Below, piece after piece: positions 1-9,849 of a stretch of DNA of 64,000 nt (the first letter of the stretch is position 1; every line of letters begins with the position of its first letter). The notes beneath the pieces are model-generated. The model searched no databases. It was not told where the DNA came from and saw nothing but the letters and a program-made list of their open reading frames with translations. Both the position numbers and the translations under genes were made by a program. The stretch is from Euphorbia lathyris (lineage: Eukaryota; Streptophyta; Magnoliopsida; Malpighiales; Euphorbiaceae): contig NC_088914.1 of NCBI RefSeq assembly GCF_963576675.1, forward strand, positions 14,053,001 to 14,117,000. The letters are read 5' to 3'.

Positions 1-225
1 TTTTTTGCTAACGCAACACATGCAATGTAAATATATTAATGTAAAAGACACGTAAAGAGTAGGAGGAAGAATACCTGATCTCTGTGCTGCGCGCTCCAGC
101 ATCGTCTTAGATCCTTTCCGTCCTTGCCTTCGAATCGGCTGCTGACGGATGTTCTTCTTAAGGACCCTAGCCTAAATTGACTGCGGGTAAAAAGCTCTTT
201 CTAGCGACCCTAGTCTCTAAATCGA

Positions 226-521
226 TCACGGGTAAAAATGGCTCAAAAGCCACCCTGGTCCACGACCGCGGGTAAAATGGCTCAAAAGCGACCCTGGTCT
301 ACGACCGCGGGTAAAATGGCTCAACAGCAACCCTGGTCCACGACCGCGGGTAAAAGGGCTCAAAAGCAACCCTGGTCCACGACCGCGGGTAAGATGGCTC
401 AAAAGCAACCCTGGTCCACGACCGCGGGAAAATGGCTCAAAAGCAACCCCGGTCCACGACCGTGGGTAAAATGGCTCAAAAGCAACCCTGGTCCACGACC
501 GCGGGTAAGATGGCCCAATAG
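226..521. repeat. 39-bp minisatellite, about 7 copies (E2 3' region)
   Basis: Tandem units read on the plus strand as ggctcaaaagcaaccctggt followed by ccacgaccgcgggtaaaat. The same unit occurs in the opposite orientation at 22623-23240 in E1, which fits E2 lying on the minus strand. The period is exactly 13 codons, so several frames stay open on both strands; the repetitive ORFs here are a by-product, not a protein. Confidence 0.95.
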
Positions 522-884
522 CAAAAGGTTCTTTCTAACAATTCTGAATTCTAAAGCGCTGTCGTCTGTATCTTTACTGGAGCTATCGTCTCGGGTATTT
601 GAGTTGCTTGATAAGAGCGTCCTTATCTTTTCGTCTGGAACGATTTAGACTAACAATTATTTTTCTATTGACTGTTGTCTGTATTTTGACTGGCACCACT
701 GTTCTGTAAAATTTGGCTGTCGTCTGGAGTCATATCTTGATGTTATCGGTCACCGCCTGGCAGAAACGCAAGCTGAAACAGACTGCAAATCGGAGGTTTG
801 TGCACCTGGTAATTAATTATTTACTTTTTACCTTTATGTCACATCGTACCTTTTTCGCTATTTACGGGAATGCCATTCCCTTTT
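522..884. other. Non-coding DNA between minisatellite and PMD promoter
   Basis: I see no conserved coding or structural signal here apart from repeated short phrases around 'ctgtcgtctg' near 555-730. It is the presumed upstream region of the antisense PMD gene. Confidence 0.5.
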
Positions 885-895
885 CTTATATAAGG
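885..895 (+). promoter_or_regulatory. TATA box of the antisense PMD gene
   Basis: The sequence CTTATATAAGG lies 76 bp before the ATG at 971 and is followed by a CT-rich leader (about 905-945), a usual arrangement for a plant Pol II promoter. It indicates the PMD gene has its own promoter on the strand opposite to the host element. No transcript evidence is available. Confidence 0.6.
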
Positions 896-970
896 TGGTG
901 GGGTTTCATTCCAACCCTACACCTTCTCTCTCTTCTCTCTCTCTAACTTCTAATTTGGAGCATTCCCGTG

Positions 971-3851
971 ATGGATTTGGATAAATACGATGGTACGAAA
1001 GGCATGGATGCGGGTTTTGAGAACCTGACTACGGTGGCCCCTTTTCAGGATCCTGCTTCACATCTGAGCCGGACCCACTCTAACCAGGTAAGTACTCTCC
1101 TATTCTCTCGTCCTTTGACTAGACTTCTAGGCTTTAGTAGCCCTACTTTGAACATGATTTGCATGCCAACCTCTAAGTCATTTAGAAGACTTTTAGCTAG
1201 AAAACACGAATTTCTACGCCCATAAGCAACGTTTTATTTATCTTTTGAAAGAATGTGAATTATATGCATGTGAATAGTAAAAACACGAACAATGCATGTC
1301 AACAGTAGAAACGTGAATAGCACATGAATAGTGAAAACGTGAATAGCGCACGTGAATAGTAAAAACGTGAATAGTAAAAACATGAATAGTGCTCATGAAT
1401 AGTAAAAACGTGAATAGTGCACGTGAATAGTAGAAAAAGCCTAAACGACCAAATTAAATGTTAAAATTGGATCAATCTCTTTGCCAACACGCGGGAGAGT
1501 GGAACACCAAATAATGAACTAGTCAAATCTTATACAAACGACCCTAAGAACAAAATTCCACCAAATGATGGTCCTAATTGACAAAGAGTCTCTAGGTTAG
1601 ACTTAAGCATGACCGAAAGAACAACTAGGTTAACAAACCTTTATTAGACACAAGCCTAGGAGCGAGATTTAAACTTACCCGTTCTGTTCCTTCCAGGTCG
1701 TTGGTATTTCCGGGACCACTGAGGAGATTCATGTCTAGTATGCCATGCTGAGCCCGGCGGCTAAAGCCCGGGTTCGAGAGTTGGGCTTTGAGCCTTTTAT
1801 CCTGGCGTTGCCTCACGCCAACAGAGTGTGTGATCGATTCGGCCTTCGCGCCTTATGTGAGAGATGGGTAGACTCGACCCACACCTTCCACCTTTCGTTT
1901 GGGGAGATGACGATCTCGCCCCGTGACTTCTCCCTGCTGACCGGGTTGCGGGGGAGCGGTATCCCGGTTCCCCTCTTCTTCAACATGGTGCGTCCCCGGG
2001 TCGACCGCGACGAGTTAGCTGCTCTGATTGGACCAGGAGTCTATACGGGGGTCAAGTCCACCCTGGTGAAGTTTATTGCCACATCCGGACTATTGAGTCG
2101 CAGGGACTCCTGTGGGCTAGACGACACGGATCGGGCCGTCCGCAGCTTTCTTCTATATGCCTTGGGCGAGACGATCTTTCGCACCAAGAGCGGGACGATA
2201 CACGCGGGTCTTATCCAGGCCTTCCGTGATTTGGACGCGGTGTCGTCTTATGATTGGGCAGGAGCCGGCTTGGCTTTTCTGTACAAGTTTTTGGATCTAA
2301 CTTGCCAGAAGCGCAAGGACTTCGGTGGTTACACCTTTGCTCTCTTGGTACGTCTTTCATCCTTAACTTGTTTCTTTATTCTTTTCGCGATTTCTGTTAG
2401 TAACCTTCGTTCCTGCGAGCAGGTTTGGGCCTATGAGAGGCGGATTCTTCCATGCACGCGTCGGCGCAGGCCGCGGGTGGTTAGGCCTCCACTTATGGCT
2501 CGGTGGAGTGATTTTGATCTGGGCGCTGAGGAGGGGCGGACAGTGGCGCAATTCCTAGCGTGGATAGAATCGCGGACTTTGGGGCAGGTGAACATCTTCT
2601 AACTACGCTAGATCTTTGTTTGATCAGACCTGACTTTTCTTTTTTGTTTTCAGATTCGATTCGGATGGGATGACCTCGACTTTGGTCCCAACTACACGTA
2701 TGTTACCCGCATCTAGGGGCAGCGGTGTGTACTTACAGGCCCCTACGTGCGGGCATGGTACTTAGGCGATCAGGGCATTACCGGGGTTAGCTCCTCGCAC
2801 TGGACACCTGGCGAGATTCCAGTGTCCATGTTTGCAGTGAGGACCATGCCTCTGTCGGATATTCATCGCGACCTGACCCGCCAGTTTGCCCCTCGAGACG
2901 TGTGGGACCATGCAGGGGGTCGTGCTCACTATTTATCGACCTTGTTGACCCCGACGGACGCTCCTGAGATTGCGATGGAGGTGGATCCTAGGACGGACGT
3001 GTTTTCAGACGAGGCCGTCGCGGCGGTTTTTGGTAGGGAGGAGCTCCCGATGAGTGCTTGACCCTTTTCATTCTTTATTTGCGAAGTGGTTAGGGGTACT
3101 CATTGTGTCTTCATATGCAGGAGGGTTCTTTGAGGAGTGCCCGGATGTCCGACTTCTTTGATGGTGCTCAGGCTCGAACGCCTGTGGGCGAGCCCTCCTA
3201 TTATGCGGGTGAGTCCTCAGGCACCGCCCGGCCGGAGTGGCCCCCCTTAGGCGTACCTATCCCTGACTTTGGGAGGGACTTCTCAATAGTTCACTACGAC
3301 GAGTCCGGAGTGGCCTATGCCGGTGTTGAGATAGCTCCTCCTGCTTTCACATCGAGGATACCGTTTGATCCCCCGGATGCCCTCCAGACTTCGAGGGAGA
3401 CGTGCACTGACTACGTGGGGTTGTCCGGTTATCTCAGAGAGCGGCTCCACCTGCGCTGTACCAGTCACCTGGTGAGTATTCTTATTTTATTTTAGTGTAG
3501 TGAAATGTATGCACATATGTATGTATGACTTCTGTTGTTGCCTTGTTTCAATGTTCTTTTTTTTTTTTTTTACAGAGCGATCTCCATGCAAACGAGCAGA
3601 GGAGGAGTGAGTCGCAGCGGGATGCCGATGCCAGGGTCGGCCAGGTCTATCGGGAGAGAAATGATCATTGGTCCGGGGTGATGCGAGCGGAGACCGAGGG
3701 GCGTCTTGCTGCAGAGAAGAGGGTGCGAGTGGAGACCGCAGGGCGCCTTGCCGCAGAGGAGAGACTTCGAGTTACCGAGGAGGCCTTATCTGCGGAGCGG
3801 GCTTCCCGTCTGAGGGACTTTAAGGATTACTGGGATCTTCCTCCTTATTAG
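971..3851 (+). pseudogene. Plant mobile domain (PMD, aminotransferase-like) protein, six exons, two in-frame TAG codons
   Basis: Proposed exons are 971-1087, 1697-2347, 2423-2587, 2654 to about 3056, 3121-3471 and 3576-3851; all confident junctions are GT-AG and phase 0. The end of exon 4 is unclear because no good GT donor is visible. Exon 2 has the PMD hallmarks: HTFHLSFGEMTISPRDFSLL, then a 'DKSG'-like KSGTIH and a 'WGsA.LAyLY'-like WAGAGLAFLYK. Exon 3 gives VWAYERR and exon 4 TGPYVRAWYLG, in family order. Exon 6 is an Arg/Glu-rich helical tail with a repeated 'GRLAAE(K/E)R' phrase, ending DLPPY. PMD proteins occur both as host nuclear proteins (MAIN/MAIL) and as transposon passengers; their biochemical role is not settled. 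TAG codons at 1736-1738 and 2714-2716 interrupt exons 2 and 4. The gene is antisense to E2 and downstream of its integrase, so it is a passenger of the retrotransposon. The ATG at 971 is chosen because it directly follows the TATA box and CT-rich leader. Confidence 0.8.
1262..1437. repeat. About 15-bp minisatellite in PMD intron 1
   Basis: Units of the type gtgaatagtaaaaac, alternating with 'gcacgtgaatagt', repeat about ten times with small changes. The array lies wholly inside the first intron (1088-1696). Confidence 0.85.
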
Positions 3852-4134
3852 GCTCATTATTTATAGGTTTTTCGTTAGTATTACCCCGATGTATAGCTTG
3901 TGTATAGGGAGAGGGGTGGATAGTACGTAGGCTTTTTATGTGAAAAGAGAGATAAGAAATGTATAACTCATGATTCATATTACGATACATTCAGTAAATT
4001 GTAATGATTCCAATCATACTCTTCAAATATATTCATGCCTTTATTTATTTACAAACAATAAAAATACTTAGCCGCTTATACATTATTTTTATAATTGCTC
4101 AAGATATAACTATCGTTACCAGGACCCGCCTGTT
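3852..4134. other. 3' flank of PMD gene and AT-rich spacer in E2
   Basis: Downstream of the PMD stop the sequence becomes AT-rich, with possible plant poly(A) signal words (aataaa near 4057). No further coding signal is seen. It separates the converging PMD and integrase reading frames. Confidence 0.5.
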
Positions 4135-4159
4135 CGGTTTTCAGATCCCAGCGATTTTT

Positions 4160-4290
4160 CATCTCTCCTTTTACTATCCCGGAATTTTCAAATGAGTGCC
4201 CTTTCGAGTTTTCACCCATTGGGATGTCCCTTATTGTTGCATAGGCCGCCCTTTGCGGGTTTCCAACCTATCGGGAATTCTCGTTTCTTT
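4160..4290 (-). other. Two covarying hairpins of the 'AAAACCC-GNAAA-GGGC' family (E2 copy)
   Basis: On the minus strand this stretch matches 20950-21060 of E1. It has the same two hairpins: an outer stem ATAGGTTG/CGGCCTAT around a core with CCC, loop GCAAA and GGG, and an outer stem TGGGTG/CACTCA around CTC, loop GAAA, GGG. It lies just downstream of the integrase stop on the E2 sense strand, that is, in its 3' untranslated region. Confidence 0.7.
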
Positions 4291-4301
4291 TTTTTTTTTT
4301 T

Positions 4302-7300
4302 TTACGAAAAGTATTTCTTAAGCCTATCCAGATTGGTAGGTTCGGAGAACTCCATGCCGTCCATAGTAGTAAGCTTCACCACCCCTTTGCTTAGGATCTT
4401 CTTCACGAAGAACGGTCCTTCCCAGTTAGGCCTAAACTTGCCCCTAGGGTCGGTGTGCGTCACTCGGATCTGTTTCAGCACCAGGTCTCCTTCTTTGATA
4501 GGGCTGGCCTTGACCTTTTTGTTGAAGGCTCGGGCCATCGTTCTCTGATATAACTGCACATGGTAAAGGGCCTCCATCCTTTTCTCATCCACCAATGCCA
4601 ACTGCTCATATCGCTTCTTCACCCATTCCGTCTCGGGAATCTCTGCTTCTACTGCGATTCTCAACGATCGCTTTTCAATCTCAATCGGGAGTACGGCTTC
4701 CGCACCGTATACCAAGGAGAACGGCGTTGCCCCAGTTGATGTTCTAACTGTCGTGCGATAAGCCCATAAAGCGAGCGGAAGCTATTCGTGCCAGTTCCGG
4801 TGCGATTTTACTGTCTTTACGAGAATCCTTTTAAGGTTCTTATTAGCCGCCTCTACTGCGCCATTAGCTTACGGACGATATGGAGAAGACCTATGATGTT
4901 CAATACCGTACTCTTGGAAAAGACTTCTCACCTCTCCCTGAAACTGGACCCCATTGTCCGTGATTATATGATGAGGCACTCCGAACCTGGTGATTAAGTG
5001 CTTTTCAATGAACTTCCTCATCTGCTTAGACCCCAACTTGCTAAATGATTCTGCCTCTACCCACTTGGTGAAGTAATCAATAGCGACTGCGATGAATTTG
5101 TGCCCGTTTGAAGCATTAGGCCTCACCTCTCCGATGATATCAATGCCCCAAGCCGCAAACGGCCAAATGGGTGCTAACACGTGTAGTTCCATAGCTGGTA
5201 AATGATTGTAATCTCCGTGGATTTGACAATCATGGTATTTCTTCGCATATTCGTTACAATCTCTTTCCATGGTGAGCCAATAGAAGCCTTGCCTTATGAT
5301 TTTCTTTGCTAATACTGCTCCTTCCATATGGGCTCCACAAATTCCCGAGTGTACTGACTCCATTGCCTCACGGGCTTCTCCCGCATCCAAGCACCTCAGT
5401 TGTAAACCATCGGTGTGCCTTTTGTAAAGCAAGTCGTTATGGATGACGAACTGCTGTGCTAACCTTCTAATCACAGCCTGATCCCTAAGTTCTGATTCTG
5501 CCGGGTATGTTCCACTCTTTATGAAGTTTACGATATCGAAATACCAAGGTTTTTCATCTGCCCCCAACAGCATTACATCTTCGTAGCATGGTTTGTGAGA
5601 CCTTCTCAACACCAAAGGCTTCGAGGCAAGGTTCCGAGGATTATCCCATACTGACACCAAAGTGGCCAAAGCATCCGCTACCTGGTTCTGTGCTCGAGGA
5701 ATGTGATAAAAATGACACTCGCTGAATCTTTGCGCCAATCCTTCCAGCTGGTCTGGGTATGGACGCAACCTTTCCTCCCTTACTTCCCAGTTTCCATGCG
5801 CTTGTTCGATAATCAGTTTTGAGTCGCCCCAGATTTCAACATATGATGCTCCCAGTGCCGCTAACGACTCCAACTCATAGATGCACGCTTCATATTTGGC
5901 CATATTATTGGTGAGAGGGAAGGATAACTTCTTTGCCATTGGGACCCTTTCCCCTTCTGGTGAGATAAGTAGCACTCCTACTCCGGCTCCATTTGAGTTA
6001 ACCGCTCCATCGAAGAACATTTTCCACGGTATAACTTCTATCGCGTTCAAGTGCTCATCGGGGAAATCATAGTTTATCTCTTCCTCTTCCGCATTTAGAG
6101 GCTGATTGGCCAGAAATTCTGCTACGGCTCTTCCCTTAATAACCTTTTTTGTTACATATTCGATGTCAAATTCGGACAAGAGCAATAACCATCGGGCTAG
6201 CTTCCCTGTTAGAGACGGAGTTCGGTACAGATACTTCACAGGATCCATCCGAGAAATAATGATCACTTTGTAAGACTGAAAATAGTGCCGTAGTTTCTTC
6301 GTTAGCCATACTACTGCCATGCACGTCTTTTCGATCATATTATACTTAAGCTCATATTCCAAGAATTTTTTACTCAGATAATACACTGCGTGCTCCACAC
6401 CAGTGTCCCCTTCCTGGGCCAGCATTGCCCCAATAGATCGCTCTTCGATTGCTAGATAGATGAGAAGCGGTTTTCCAAGTTTAGGCGGTCTCAGGACTGG
6501 TGGATTAGATAAGTAGTCCCGGACCTTCTCCAAGGCTTGCTGACACTTATCATTCCAAATCGTGGGTTGATCTTTCCATAGCAGCTTAAAGATCGGCTCG
6601 CAGATTGCAGTGAGTCTTGCTATGAACCGACTGATATACTGAACCTGCCCCAAAAACCCTCTCACCTCTTTCTCATTCTTTGGTGCCGGCATTTCCCGTA
6701 TGGCCTTCACTTTGTCGGGATCTACCTCAATTCCCTTATTACCGATTACATAGCCTAAGATTTTCCCCGATGAAACGCTAAAGAAGCACTTCTTCGGGTT
6801 CAACCTTAGTTTGAATTCTGCAATTCGGGCCAAAAACTTCTCGAGTGCAGCGAAATGCCCTTCTCTCGTCTCCGACTTGACCATCATGTCATCCACATAA
6901 ACCTCTACTTCCTTATGTATCATATCATGGAACAATGCTGTAGCCATTCGCTGGTAAGTTGCCCCGGCGTTTTTCAAACCAAACGGCATCACCCTATAAC
7001 AGTACCCCCATTCAGTTGTGAACGAGGTTTTTGCTTTGTGTTTCTCGGCCATATGAACTTGCATGTAACCCATGAAACCGTCCACATTCGTGTGTAAGAC
7101 GCTCGATGCCGCACTGTCGATTAACACGTCGATATGAGGCAACACAAATTCATCTTTGGGGCACGCCTTGTTAAGATCTCTATAATCGACGCACATTCTC
7201 ACTTTGCCATCCTTCTTCGCGATTGGCACTACATTTGCGACCCAAGGAGGATAGTCGATTACTTCGATGAACCCTGCTTCTAACTGCTTCTTCACTTCTT

Positions 7301-7397
7301 CTCTAATCTTATCTGCCCATTCCGGCCTCATGCGTCGGAGTTTCTATTTCACGGGCTTAGCCTCGGGGTATGTTGGAATACGGTGAGTTACGATTGA
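4302..7397 (-). pseudogene. pol: E2 pol: reverse transcriptase, RNase H, second RNase H, integrase (four in-frame stops)
   Basis: A single frame runs from 7397 to 4302 but is cut by stops at 7400-7398, 7346-7344, 4871-4869 and 4784-4782. In the 820-residue segment starting at 7331, RT has its first Asp at residue 84, PFGLKNAG at 116-123 and YVDD at 145-148. A degenerate gypsy RNase H with connection region spans about 286-410. An archaeal-type RNase H begins FFDGA (D441) and retains D503 and D553. Integrase has H661, H668 and C702 of its zinc site, and the acidic residues D731 and D792; its Glu lies beyond the 4871 stop. The enzymes would copy the RNA genome to DNA and insert it in the nucleus. 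Two key residues look lost: Lys479 stands where the second RNase H normally has Glu, and Tyr699 stands at a zinc Cys. The C-terminal integrase tail ends NLDRLKKYFS at 4302. The dual RNase H places it in the Tat lineage. Confidence 0.93.
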
Positions 7398-9096
7398 TTA
7401 ATCGATTTCTGGCATGTCTTCGTATGTCCAAGCAAACACTATTTCGTATTTTTTAATTATTCTCTCAAATTCTTTCCTCTCTTCGATAGTTAATTCTTGA
7501 GCAATTTGTATAAGTTTAGGATTTTCATCCGTGCCAAGATTGAAAGTTGACATTTCTATTGTATTGATTTCAAATGTAGGCATGTTATATGAATGAGAAT
7601 GTATGGAATGATCACGATCAACATCAAGCAAGTAAGCAAAATCAGAATTCATTTCATTGATAGTATTGGCGAGTACATCATCAGATTCAAATAAAGCAGT
7701 AATACAATTATCATCAACAGGGTTTTCGGGTTTCTCATAAACTTTGGAGGTACTGGGCTCATCCACCGCTCCCACAGTGGCTTCCATAGTGATGACCTTC
7801 TCCTCGACATTCAAATCTAACATCATGATCTCCTCGACGAAACAGCTTGCCTTTCCTTTGCCCTAGTCGGTAACATCATTGAAGATCTCGAAACCTGGCA
7901 GAATCTTTCCTTCGGTGCTAGTCCATGACTCAGGAGCCCCCGAATAAACCTTCCCGTGACCCTCATTCACAAAATACTTCTTTAGGCCCACCTTTCCTTC
8001 ACCACCTGTGTTGGACGGACCTCCTAGTTCATACCCCAAGCCCCTTCGGGTTTTCTGACTCTTGAAGTCCGGAAATTCTGGCAACCCTTGATGGTGTGCT
8101 CCCAAGCCCATACCGGGGATGAAACCCCCTTTCATCATCTTCACCACATCGGTGGTCATGCTAGACTCGTAGATCCCAGAAACTTGGAATCCGGAGAAAA
8201 GCTGAGGCTCAATTCCCAATGCCGCCACCGAACTCAATTTCTCAACTCTGATCGTTACTATCTCCTCCCCGAAGGGGAATTTGATCATTTGGTGGAGCGT
8301 GGAGGGCACACCTCCCAACTTATGGAACCATGGACGTCCCAATAACACGGCAAACGTCACCGGTATATCCAGCACCGTGAATTCAGTTTCTTCCTCATGC
8401 GGCCCCACTTTCAGCTTAGCCTTAAAAACTCCTTCAATGTGCCTACGACTATCATCATAGGCCCTGATCATGATTTCCGAGGCAGTCAAATCTCCTCTTT
8501 CTACTCCCAACTTGGACAAAAGTTTTAGTGGGCAAACATTAATGGCCGATCCATCATCAACCATCACACAGCTAGTCTTCTTCCCGTTAATTTCAGCTCG
8601 GATGTACAAAGGCTTGTTGTGAGCCTTCCCCTCTTCTGGGAGATCTTCGTCAATGAACGTGATTTCGGTCTTCTTCCGGGCCATAATTGCCCCTACTAAT
8701 GCTGCCGGCTCAGTATCGGTAGAAATAACCAAATTCTGCAGCTCTTTCATCAGATTTTCACGGTGGTACTTGGAATGGCATAGGACTTCCCACACCGTAG
8801 ACTTAGCTTGTGTTTTCTTCAACTGCTCGAGGACTTGGTCATCTGGCTTGGGAGCCGATCCTTCCCCTATCTCAGTCTCAACCACAGGTGCCTTTCCCTC
8901 GGCCACTCGACCTGATCTTGTCATGACGGCGATTTCCGGCACATCATCAGATTCATCCCAAATATTGATAGGAATCCTCCGATCAGTATCCTCCTCATCC
9001 GAGGAACTTTCCCAAATGTCCACAATCATCAGATCCATTACATGAGGAACGTTTGAATTTAAATACAAGGGATCTGTCGATCCATACATAGCCCAG
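7398..9096 (-). pseudogene. pro: E2 protease region (retropepsin plus glycine-rich segment)
   Basis: The frame continues gag into pol. The E2 part starts at about 9096; codons to the right of 9101 are antisense E1 LTR and do not belong to it. A retropepsin is visible: VMVDDGSAINV near 8564-8532 holds the active-site Asp (about 8558), and VLLGRPWFH forms the C-terminal strand. A glycine-rich stretch GFIPGMGLGAHHQG resembles a G-patch. An acidic tract (SSDEEDTD) and the phrase TRSGRVA precede the protease. A TAG at 7865-7863 separates the protease segment from a 142-residue acidic linker leading to RT, and a TAA at 7400-7398 ends that linker. The enzyme would cut the Gag-Pol polyprotein. The upstream boundary is created by insertion of E1. 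Confidence 0.85.
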
Positions 9097-9101
9097 CCTA
9101 T
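9097..9101. repeat. Target site duplication of E1, left copy (CCTAT)
   Basis: CCTAT directly precedes the TG of the left LTR; the identical word follows the right LTR at 26472-26476. A 5-bp duplication is normal for Ty3/gypsy integrase. Confidence 0.95.
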
Positions 9102-9636
9102 TGTAGACACCGAGTCGGAGGACCTGTGACGAAAACCTAAAAACAAGACGATTGAAGCGATTGATTTCGAAAGTTTCAAAAATAATAAAATAAATAAGTT
9201 ACAGTCGGTCGCAGTTGTCGATCGGATAGCTCGCGAATGCTTAACGGCACGGTGCGAGTGCTTAGCGGCGGCCGGCGCGCATTCGACGACAGTCGGATGC
9301 ACGCTCGACGACGCAAAGCACGCGCTCGACGTCTGTCGGACGCACGCACCCAACCATGAATAGTACGCACTCGGTGTCCGAGCAAGGCACGAGCTTGGCG
9401 GCACGGGACGCGCGCTCGTCGGCCACGGGACGTGTGCAACCGGCAGCGCGGAACACGCGTTCGGCGGTCACAACGCGTGAACGCCCGACGACGCGGAACG
9501 CGAGTTCGACGGCCGCGGGGCGTGCACGCCCGACGGCGCGAGGCGCGCCCCGGCGGCCGTTGAGCGAGTGCCCAATCGCGTTGGCCGGAAACCCAAAGGT
9601 AGGGGGGGCGCGAGCGCCCAACCGCGTCGGGCGGAC

Positions 9637-9830
9637 GCCCAACGGCAGTTGGGCGCGCTTGCCCAACCGCGCGTTGGGCGCTCGCCCAACGCTGTTGGGC
9701 GACCGCCCAACAATCGTTGGGCGATCGCCCAACAATCGTTGGGCGGTAGCCCAACATGATGTTGGGCGGCCGCCCAACGACTTTGGGTGACGCTCAATTT
9801 TGCTCGGGCGTCGCCCAAAGTTTTCAGGAC
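9637..9830. repeat. U3 palindrome array, unit GTTGGGCG-NN-CGCCCAAC
   Basis: Perfect 18-bp palindromes lie at 9673-9690, 9694-9711, 9716-9733 and 9761-9778; an imperfect one lies at 9738-9755, with further partial copies. The spacer dinucleotide differs (CT, AC, AT, GC). The right LTR has only three recognisable units, one perfect. Position just upstream of the TATA box suggests promoter or enhancer sites, but no factor is known to me. Confidence 0.85.
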
Positions 9831-9839
9831 CCGTTTCCC

Positions 9840-9849
9840 TATATAAGGG
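9840..9849 (+). promoter_or_regulatory. TATA box of the E1 5' LTR
   Basis: TATATAAGGG follows the palindrome array directly and is conserved at 24124 in the other LTR. The transcription start is expected about 25-35 bp downstream. Confidence 0.75.

Noticed and set aside
226..521. CRISPR-like array
   Set aside because: Units are directly adjacent with no unique spacers, and the setting is a plant retrotransposon.
9102..9404. First 102 codons of the ORF leading into the E2 protease
   Set aside because: This part is antisense E1 LTR joined by chance to the protease frame; the true upstream coding is at 26472 and beyond.
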